Below are positions 58,535-64,000 of a stretch of DNA of 64,000 nucleotides, piece by piece. The translations under genes were made by a program, and so were the position numbers. The DNA comes from an uncultured Alphaproteobacteria bacterium. GTDB taxonomy: Bacteria > Pseudomonadota > Alphaproteobacteria > RF32 > CAG-239. The notes below the pieces were generated by a model. It saw only the letters and a list, made by a program, of their open reading frames with translations, ran no database searches and was not told the origin of the DNA. The stretch covers positions 124,001-188,000 of the forward strand of contig CAJTJB010000001.1 in assembly GCA_910576955.1 (NCBI GenBank). The letters run 5' to 3'. The stretch's first letter is position 1; each line of letters starts with the position of its first letter.

Positions 58535-59080
58535 ATGAAGAAACTGACTGTTTTTCGCACCGGCGAGTATGAAACTTTAAGCGGCAAGCTATTGCCCGAA
58601 AGCGCATATCAGGTTTATGCGCAAGCTAAAGACATTCGCCGTGAATTTGGCGCTGTGAGTTTGATTATGTCTTCACACATCCCCGAGGCCATCAACACAG
58701 CCAAAACAATCCGACTGATTATGGATAACGCGCGCATTAATGAAAACGCCCGCCTTTCCAGATATCACGCCGGACACGAAAGGGCTTTTAAGGCTGACTT
58801 TCTCGGATATGTCAAGCATTACTACAGCCACATGGAACACATTATCTTGGTGTCTCACAACATGAACATCATGGCTCTGACCGGATGGCACATCCGCCGC
58901 GGCTCCAGCATTACGCTTGAGGCAGAATCATGGGATTCTATTTTCGACTTACAAACAAGCCGTATCAGCGTTCAAGAAAAGCGCTTGGAAGAAAACGGCA
59001 GCAGCATATCGGCTCTTGTCGAGGCGCTGTCTACTCATGAAAAAGAGCGTGTTGCCACACTTGCGTACACCAGCTATTAA
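58535..59080 (+). CDS. Histidine-phosphatase-fold protein with altered catalytic His
   Basis: 181 aa. The layout follows the phosphoglycerate-mutase-like superfamily: a first strand TVFRTGEYETL where RHG(E) is expected, SSHIPEAINTAKTIR matching the usual S-S-P-x-x-R-A-x-x-T-A, and IILVSHNMNIMALTG matching VSHGG. The phospho-accepting His is replaced by Thr and the second motif lacks the Gly pair, so it is likely a pseudophosphatase (inference). No membrane or export signals. Ends at a terminator. Confidence 0.65.
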   Translation: MKKLTVFRTGEYETLSGKLLPESAYQVYAQAKDIRREFGAVSLIMSSHIPEAINTAKTIRLIMDNARINENARLSRYHAGHERAFKADFLGYVKHYYSHMEHIILVSHNMNIMALTGWHIRRGSSITLEAESWDSIFDLQTSRISVQEKRLEENGSSISALVEALSTHEKERVATLAYTSY

Positions 59081-59087
59081 TGATGTT

Positions 59088-59120
59088 AAGCCCCCTCTCT
59101 TTTGAGGGGGCTTTTTTTTA
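59088..59120 (+). terminator. Intrinsic terminator
   Basis: AAGCCCCCTC/GAGGGGGCTT stem with TCTTTT loop and eight T. Confidence 0.93.
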
Positions 59121-59139
59121 TATGCCAAGTGTTTTTTTG

Positions 59140-59320
59140 CGCCCCGTGCCGCGACACGGGGTGCTTTTGGGTGTCATCGCTCCGAACGTTAGTGAGGTCA
59201 AGCGATCTCGGGAGAGTATGGAATACCCTTGTTGCGGGAGATCCCTTGACTCGGGCTGCAAAGCAGGCAGCCCGAGAGGGATGACGTTTAAAAAAAAGGC
59301 GAGTTGGAGGATGACGTTAA
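59140..59320. repeat. Dispersed repeat, family 2, copy 1
   Basis: GTGTCATCGCTCCGAACGTT (from 59172) through GAGGTCAAGCGATCTCG, GAGAGTATGGAATA and TTGTTGC to GGAGATCCCTTGA, then a hairpin CTCGGGCTGC/GCAGCCCGAG and GAGGGATGACG. A second copy starts at 60354 with a different insert at the hairpin position. Non-coding by appearance. Confidence 0.85.
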
Positions 59321-59387
59321 AAAGAACACAAACAGAAAGGGGGGCTTGCGTCCCCCTTTCTTTTGAATATCGAGCTAGGAAATTAAA

Positions 59388-60032
59388 TTACAAATATTTC
59401 CATGCGATAACGTTGTTGTCGCCTTTGCAGATGTTTGATGCAGAAACAACACCATAAGGCAAGCCATGGTCAGTACTACCAACCACAGCAATGCTATCAG
59501 TCGTACTCTCTGTTAATGTATCTGTCAAATCTGTAACTGCAGCAGCTGCGGAAACTTCGCCTGTGCCTGCACCTTTATCCAAACTTGTAATAGACATAGC
59601 TAACAAGCCAGAACCAGAGTCCCCACCCCAGTCAGTGGTTGCGATAGAAACGCAAGATGCTTGCGGAATTTTACCAAAGCCGATAATGAATGAGTCATTG
59701 TCAATCATGTGTTTACCGGTTGTAATGAACACTTCACCACCGAACGCATTAGTAATCGAGCTGGTGCTTGCAGATTTTGCATCATACATTTCACCCGGGA
59801 TAACGCCAGTTTTAACAGCTGTTTCATTATCCAAGTTTGCATATGTTTTCTGCGAAGAATACAAGGTTCTGATGTTTGTAGAAATCAGGTTAACCTGTTC
59901 TGTCATTTTGTTTGTTTTGAACTTGTTCATAGCTTTTGAATAACCGGCGATACCACCAACAGACAAAACGCCTACGATAGCCAACACGCCGAGCATTTCA
60001 ATCATGGAACGACCTTGTTCATTTACTCTCAT
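59388..60032 (-). CDS. Type IV prepilin-like protein (pilin-type leader)
   Basis: 214 aa. Leader MRVNEQG, then RSMIEMLGVLAIVGVLSVGGIAGYS, nearly identical to the gene at 35463 across the first 30 residues: Glu5 conserved, Arg at +1. The C-terminal part is Ser/Thr/Gly-rich with two Cys (ASCVSIA, NICKGDN). ATG at 60032 with AGGAG before it is preferred to the upstream start. Likely processed by a prepilin peptidase and assembled in a pilus or type II secretion pseudopilus; no such machinery is in the window. Confidence 0.83.
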   Translation of the reverse strand: MRVNEQGRSMIEMLGVLAIVGVLSVGGIAGYSKAMNKFKTNKMTEQVNLISTNIRTLYSSQKTYANLDNETAVKTGVIPGEMYDAKSASTSSITNAFGGEVFITTGKHMIDNDSFIIGFGKIPQASCVSIATTDWGGDSGSGLLAMSITSLDKGAGTGEVSAAAAVTDLTDTLTESTTDSIAVVGSTDHGLPYGVVSASNICKGDNNVIAWKYL

Positions 60033-60284
60033 ATTAATTCTCCTAAAATATATTGTGCCTTTCACGTTATTCACCTTACATCAAATTCGGGCTTTTTACA
60101 ATTATGCAAATAGTCATATATCTGACGAAAGTTATAACAGAGGCGGGTTACCTAAAAGTTTATAAGCAGTCGCATCTAAACTTGGCTTGATAATAGCAAA
60201 GGAATGTTAATTTTTTACTAACGGGAGGAAAGTTTTTTATATGTCGCAATGTTGTGCTTTTTTTTGGGGGGGATGGATGAATTG

Positions 60285-60330
60285 ATGTCACCCTCTCCCA
60301 TCCTCTCCCCTCAAGGGAGAGGGACACTTG
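60285..60330. repeat. C/G-rich dispersed repeat, family 1
   Basis: TCACCCTCTCCCATCCTCTC then CCCTCAAGGGAGAGGGACAC, an inverted unit related to those at 14283, 43743 and 44196. Confidence 0.75.
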
Positions 60331-60351
60331 AGGGGAGGCGTGTTTCTTTTT

Positions 60352-60482
60352 CAGTGTCATCGCTCCGAACGTTAGTGAGGTCAAGCGATCTCGTGAGAGT
60401 ATGGAATACTCTTGTTGCAGGAGATCCCTTGAGTGGCAGCGCCACCTGCAACGATTCGAGGGATGACGCCCAACTTGTTGCA
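60352..60482. repeat. Dispersed repeat, family 2, copy 2
   Basis: Starts AGTGTCATCGCTCCGAACGT and follows copy 1 (59172) almost base for base to GGAGATCCCTTGA. The insert here contains GCGCCACCTGCAACGATTCG, linking it to the repeat pieces at 10070-10170, and the unit ends GAGGGATGACGCCCAACTTG. Confidence 0.85.
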
Positions 60483-60512
60483 ATAAAAAAGGGGCGCAGT
60501 GCGCCCCGAAGA
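60483..60512 (-). terminator. Intrinsic terminator of rplM-rpsI
   Basis: Minus-strand hairpin GGGGCGCA-CT-GCGCCCC followed by TTTTTTATTG. Confidence 0.9.
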
Positions 60513-60527
60513 TATCCTCGCAATCGA

Positions 60528-61013
60528 TTAACGTTTGGAGAACTGGTAAGAACGGCGGGCTTTCGCGCGACCATACTTTTTACGTTCTACAACACGATCA
60601 TCACGCGTTAAGAAACCAGCCTGTTTCAAAACAGTACGCAATTCCGGCTCGTATTCATTAAGAGCTTTGGAAATGCCGTGTTTGATAGCGCCGGCCTGAC
60701 CGGATAAACCACCGCCCTGAACTGTGCAGATAACGTCAAATTCGTTTTCGCGGTTGGTGATTTCAAACGGCTGATTGATAATCATTTTCAAAACCGGACG
60801 GGCAAAATATGTATCAATCGGTTTTTCGTTAATCGTGATATTGCCTTTACCCGGCATAATCCATACGCGGGCAACTGCGTTCTTTCTCTTACCTGTTGCA
60901 TAAGAGCGACCCTGTTTATCACGAGAAGGTTTACGCTTTGTTTCAGCAACAGCAGATGTTGCTGCAACAGCCTCTTTAATTTCGGTTAAAGATTCAATTT
61001 TCTTATTAGCCAT
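60528..61013 (-). CDS. rpsI: 30S ribosomal protein S9
   Basis: 161 aa. A roughly 30-residue charged N-terminal extension precedes the S9 core: YATGKRKNAVARVWIMPGKGNITIN, VQGGGLSGQAGAIKHGISKAL, and the tRNA-contacting C-terminus ERKKYGRAKARRSYQFSKR. Such extensions occur in alphaproteobacterial S9. Its ATG shares one base with the stop of rplM; the terminator follows the gene. Confidence 0.97.
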   Translation of the reverse strand: MANKKIESLTEIKEAVAATSAVAETKRKPSRDKQGRSYATGKRKNAVARVWIMPGKGNITINEKPIDTYFARPVLKMIINQPFEITNRENEFDVICTVQGGGLSGQAGAIKHGISKALNEYEPELRTVLKQAGFLTRDDRVVERKKYGRAKARRSYQFSKR

Positions 61014-61480
61014 TACAGTTCATCCCTTTTGTTTTTAGAGTTTTTAGAAGCAATGTCCAAAATTTCCGGATTCTGGGCAGCGTGCGGGTGATTTTCACCG
61101 GCATATACTTTTAATTTGGTCATCTGCTGACGTCCCATCGGGTTGCGGGAAATCATACGTTCAACAGCTTTTTCAACAACTCTTTCCGGAAAACGGCTGT
61201 TCAAAATCTTGCCGGCAGTTGTTTCTTTGATACCGCCAATCCAGCCGGTATGCTTGAAATATTTCTTATCTGTTAACTTTTTGCCTGTCAATTTTACTTT
61301 GTCGGCGTTAATGATAACAACATAATCACCACAATCCAAGTTCGGGGTGAAGTACGGTTTGTGCTTGCCACGGAGCAAAATTGCTACTTGTGCGGCAAGA
61401 CGACCCAATACAACGTCTGTTGCATCAACAACATACCATTTTCTTGTAATATCAGACGGCTTTGTTGCGTATGTACTCAT
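61013..61480 (-). CDS. rplM: 50S ribosomal protein L13
   Basis: 155 aa: RKWYVVDATDVVLGRLAAQVAILLRGKHKPYFTPNLDCGDYVVIINA is canonical, as are LTDKKYFKHTGWIGGIKE and MLP-type NPMGRQQMTKLKVYAGENHPHAAQ. First gene of rplM-rpsI with one-base overlap. Confidence 0.97.
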   Translation of the reverse strand: MSTYATKPSDITRKWYVVDATDVVLGRLAAQVAILLRGKHKPYFTPNLDCGDYVVIINADKVKLTGKKLTDKKYFKHTGWIGGIKETTAGKILNSRFPERVVEKAVERMISRNPMGRQQMTKLKVYAGENHPHAAQNPEILDIASKNSKNKRDEL

Positions 61481-61735
61481 ATTATTGGTCTCTTTTCTAA
61501 TTAAGGTTAAATTCGAATTTAATATACTGATAAAATCCTTATTGTCAACATAAAAATTTTGTTATTTTTCAATATTTTAATTTACGGTATTATAATACCC
61601 TTGATTAACATATTGTTTTTATTCTATTTTTGACATTTTATTACAAGAAAATTTTTCAAATATTTTTCAGTTTTGCTCACAAATTATTATATCCGTTTGT
61701 TTTTCCGTGGTTTTATTTTAAAATTTGCATTAAAA
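61481..61735. other. AT-rich spacer, no gene seen
   Basis: About 250 bases, very AT-rich, between rplM (minus) and the ssb terminator. It must carry the rplM promoter; a candidate TATTATAAT lies near 61589-61598. No ORF or RNA fold stands out. Confidence 0.5.
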
Positions 61736-61762
61736 AAGCGGAGATTTTGTCTCCGCTCAATT
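61736..61762 (-). terminator. Intrinsic terminator of ssb
   Basis: AGCGGAG/CTCCGCT stem with ACAAAAT loop then TTTTTA on the minus strand. Confidence 0.88.
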
Positions 61763-61779
61763 TTTATATCCGGCTTTAA

Positions 61780-62247
61780 TTAAAACGGAATATCATCATC
61801 CGCAACATCGGCTGTTCCGGCGGTCGGCGTATTATCCCACCCCGAAGCGGCAGACGAATCGTAAATATCCCCTGCTCCGGCAGGCGCACTATCCGAACGT
61901 CCGTCAAGCATTACCAATGTGCTGTTAAAGTTTTGCAGCACGATTTCGGTGGTGTAGCGTTTCTGACCGTTTTGGTCATCCCACTCGCGGGTTTGCAGCT
62001 GCCCCTCAAGATATACTTTTGAACCTTTGCGCAAATATCTTTCCGCCGTGTCTGCCAAACCGCCGTTGAAAATCACCACGCGGTGCCATTCGGTACGGTC
62101 TTTGCGCTCGCCGGTCGCCTTATCGCGCCATGTATCTGTGGTCGCAACGCTGAAAGACACAACTTTGGTGCCGCTTTGTGTGTTGCTGACGCGAGGATCT
62201 TGCCCCAAATTGCCGACTAAAATTACTTTATTGATACTTCCTGCCAT
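61780..62247 (-). CDS. ssb: Single-stranded DNA-binding protein
   Basis: 155 aa. OB fold with INKVILVGNLGQDPRV, SFSVATTDTWRDKATGERKDRTEWHRVV and KGSKVYLEGQLQTREW; Ala/Gly-rich linker; C-terminal acidic tip ADDDIPF that recruits repair and replication proteins. Complete and typical. Confidence 0.97.
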   Translation of the reverse strand: MAGSINKVILVGNLGQDPRVSNTQSGTKVVSFSVATTDTWRDKATGERKDRTEWHRVVIFNGGLADTAERYLRKGSKVYLEGQLQTREWDDQNGQKRYTTEIVLQNFNSTLVMLDGRSDSAPAGAGDIYDSSAASGWDNTPTAGTADVADDDIPF

Positions 62248-62335
62248 TGTTTTACCTTTACAAAAAAAATTAATTTAGCTTACTATAACGCGATATTTTT
62301 AGAGCACAAGCTTTTTGGCGCGGATTACACAGATT

Positions 62336-63457
62336 TTAATACACTTGCTTAAATTCGCCGTTTTGATATACTTCTATCACATATTTAGAGGCTTTGGCGC
62401 TGCCGCTGTGCATTAAAAACTCGCTCCATTTTTCTTTTAACCCGCCGGTGTTTGCCGCCGCCGACAGTTTGTCGTAGGCAAAACTTTTAACGCCTTTAAC
62501 CAAATCTCCCCACAATTTTACCGCAACATAGCTGTATGTTTCCATCCCCTCGGGCTCTATTCCCAACAGGCGGAGATTTACCAATGTTTCAGTAAATGCC
62601 AGACTGTCTTTTAAGCGCGGCATATCTAATAGATAAATACTGTTTGCCTTTTTGCCGAGATTTTGCAAAAACTGTGGCGATAATTTATTTTTGCCGGTGA
62701 AAATAATCCGGTTTTTATCGGCATTTTTTATATTTTCAATAATTTCCGCCGTTTCTTTATCTTTACCCAACACAAAAACGATGTCCATATTATCTTTTAT
62801 TACCGTTTCGGCAAGGTCTCCGCGTTTGGCGGGAGAATCGCCCAAAATATGAAACTTCAGCAAATCGCTTTTTCCATAGCGGCGAAACTCGTCAAACAAG
62901 GTTTTGGCTACTTCCGCATATCCGTCTTCGGCGTTATCGTCATATAAAAAACCAACTTTCAAACCGGCAAAATTGCGATTATAATATTGAAAAAAATCTT
63001 TGCTGATTTGAGATTTTGTGCCTAACAGGAGAATCTGCCCTTTCTTTTCGGTGCTGCCGGCATTATAGGTGACGGTGGTAGGCACAATCTGGAATATTTT
63101 TGCTTTTTCGTACTTATCTGCCACTTCGTTAAATCTATTGGAGCAATAAGGTCCGACAACCAAGCCTATTTTTTTGGAGCTTAACAGAGTCAACATCTCG
63201 GCGGTTGAAACAGCCAAACGGTCATCGCAGCGGTCATCTATGGTCAAAATATCCAGCTTTTCACCATTTAAGCCGCCGTCGTCATTTATTTCCTGAACAG
63301 CCAGCTTGGCGCCATTAAATAATTCAGTTCCCGCTTTGGCATATTCTCCGGCTTTCGGCGCAATAACGGCAATTGTGACATCTGCGGCACAGCATATCGG
63401 AAAGCTTAACAGTCCGATTAAAAATGTACAGAAAAGATGTGTTTTCAATATTTTCAA
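62336..63457 (-). CDS. Periplasmic ligand-binding protein (LivJ/LivK-like)
   Basis: 373 aa. Signal peptide of about 25 residues (ending ICCAA), then a type I periplasmic-binding fold: VTIAVIAPKAGEYAKAGTELFNGAKLAVQEINDDGGLNG, IGLVVGPYCSNRFNEVA, GLKVGFLYDDNAEDGYAEVAKTL and ADKNRIIFTGKNKLSPQFL. This is the branched-chain amino-acid/amide receptor family. No permease or ATPase genes are adjacent in the window, so it may serve a distant ABC transporter or act as a sensor. The ligand is unknown. Confidence 0.82.
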   Translation of the reverse strand: MKILKTHLFCTFLIGLLSFPICCAADVTIAVIAPKAGEYAKAGTELFNGAKLAVQEINDDGGLNGEKLDILTIDDRCDDRLAVSTAEMLTLLSSKKIGLVVGPYCSNRFNEVADKYEKAKIFQIVPTTVTYNAGSTEKKGQILLLGTKSQISKDFFQYYNRNFAGLKVGFLYDDNAEDGYAEVAKTLFDEFRRYGKSDLLKFHILGDSPAKRGDLAETVIKDNMDIVFVLGKDKETAEIIENIKNADKNRIIFTGKNKLSPQFLQNLGKKANSIYLLDMPRLKDSLAFTETLVNLRLLGIEPEGMETYSYVAVKLWGDLVKGVKSFAYDKLSAAANTGGLKEKWSEFLMHSGSAKASKYVIEVYQNGEFKQVY

Positions 63458-63542
63458 ATTTTTTGCCCGTTAGTGAAATATTTTTTCTTATATACATTAT
63501 TTTTAATTTGGCAAGTTTTTTATCTCTCTTCATTTAAAAGAA

Positions 63543-63568
63543 AAGAGGCTCGTTGGAGCCCCTGTTCA
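63543..63568 (-). terminator. Intrinsic terminator of rubrerythrin gene
   Basis: Minus-strand GGGGCTC/GAGCCTC stem with CAAC loop followed by TTTTC. Confidence 0.75.
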
Positions 63569-63582
63569 CTTTTGCGCGATTT

Positions 63583-64000
63583 CTAGAATTTTTCTTGCAA
63601 TTCAAAGAAATATGCCTGCGGATGTTCGCATACCGGACAAATGGCAGGCGCTTTGGGCGACTCGATACGGCAGCCGCAATTTGCACATTCCCAAATTACT
63701 TTTGTGGAACGTTCAAAAACTTTGCCGCTTTCCAATGCGTTTAACAACGCGTTATAACGCTCTTCGTGCCCTTTTTCGATTTTGCCGACAGCACGGAACA
63801 AGGTCGCAATTTTCTTAAAGCCCTCTTCATCCGCCTCTTTGGCCATTGTTTCATACATATCCGTCCACTCATATTTTTCGCCGGCGGCTGCGTCTTTTAA
63901 GTTTTCAATTGTGGAAGGCATACCGTCATGCAGCAGCTTAAACCAGATTTTAGCATGCTCTTTTTCATTATTGGCGGTTTCTTCAAACTTGGCGGCAATA
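63583..64000 (-). CDS. Rubrerythrin (5' end outside window)
   Basis: The frame stays open to the window edge; the N-terminal part of the four-helix bundle is missing. What remains reads AAKFEETANNEKEHAKIWFKLL (Glu/His iron ligands), DLKDAA-type KDAAAGEKYEWTDMY, IEKGHEERYNALL, and a C-terminal rubredoxin-like domain with CANCG and CPVCEHPQAYF cysteine pairs. Rubrerythrin is an NAD(P)H-linked peroxidase of anaerobes and microaerophiles, so this supports an oxygen-sensitive lifestyle. Confidence 0.95.
   Translation of the reverse strand, partial: IAAKFEETANNEKEHAKIWFKLLHDGMPSTIENLKDAAAGEKYEWTDMYETMAKEADEEGFKKIATLFRAVGKIEKGHEERYNALLNALESGKVFERSTKVIWECANCGCRIESPKAPAICPVCEHPQAYFFELQEKF

Noticed and set aside
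10055..60482. CRISPR array from the repeated C/G-rich elements
   Set aside because: Repeats are dispersed over 50 kb, imperfect, without regular spacers or cas genes.

Overview
The window looks like chromosome of a mid-to-low GC alphaproteobacterium, probably an uncultured, anaerobic, host- or gut-associated lineage. This is inferred from an alphaproteobacterial DUF4167-prmC neighbourhood, an rpsB-tsf operon, a 17 kDa-antigen-like glycine-zipper lipoprotein, and oxygen-sensitive or anaerobic functions (HydE radical-SAM hydrogenase maturase, rubrerythrin). The two prepilin-like genes share a GRSMIEMLGVL leader; from memory such leaders are common in gut alphaproteobacteria. No rRNA, CRISPR array, prophage or intact insertion sequence is visible.

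Layout. 1-10 kb: translation and stress genes (DUF4167 fragment, prmC, rpoH, asnS), several orphan membrane or repeat proteins, a methyltransferase, a sirtuin, a GT2 glycosyltransferase, a SlyB-like lipoprotein and tyrA. 10-17.5 kb: repeat-rich spacers, an interrupted HTH gene, tsf-rpsB with a structured leader, HU, an esterase, a zinc-ribbon protein, hydE-mnmA. 17.5-28.4 kb: ankyrin protein, amidotransferase-like and HD proteins, small secreted and membrane proteins, apt, radC, map, tspO, alaS. 28.4-36.1 kb: an AT-rich, probably acquired GT2/CDP-glycerol-transferase fusion behind a degenerate serine recombinase, then an outer-membrane barrel, rnd, aspS and a prepilin. 36.4-40.7 kb: rpmI-rplT-pheS-pheT. 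40.8-47.4 kb: lineage-specific proteins, including a small thiol/membrane cassette and a double-ArsR regulator. 47.5-55.2 kb: tRNA-Cys and tRNA-Asn, rpiB-glyA, nagB-alkD, two tandem GT39-like membrane transferases, a TPR protein. 55.3-64 kb: a group of repeat and pseudo-enzyme genes with near-identical promoters, a prepilin, rplM-rpsI, ssb, a periplasmic binding protein and rubrerythrin.

The most interesting signal is non-coding. Five loci (10377-10506, 14472-14742, 14780-15040 on plus; 31486-31705 and 36126-36326 on minus) can be folded by hand into one architecture: a hairpin at +1; a second hairpin whose loop pairs with a segment far 3'; a long-range stem; internal hairpins; and a second long-range pairing that abuts an intrinsic terminator. 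Each has its own promoter-like element ending about 7 nt before the first hairpin. The paired segments differ in sequence between copies but stay complementary, which looks like covariation. I read this as a multicopy, multi-pseudoknot small RNA family and do not recognise it as a known class. The copies sit just upstream of, and on the same strand as, small accessory genes (HTH, zinc ribbon, degenerate recombinase, prepilin).

Other recurring signals are two families of dispersed C/G-rich intergenic repeats (one with a 24-base G run), a shared promoter/mini-ORF leader on repeat-protein genes, and several enzyme-fold proteins that lack a key catalytic residue (MnmA, serine recombinase, histidine phosphatase, sirtuin). 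All folds and family calls were made by eye, without database or folding software.
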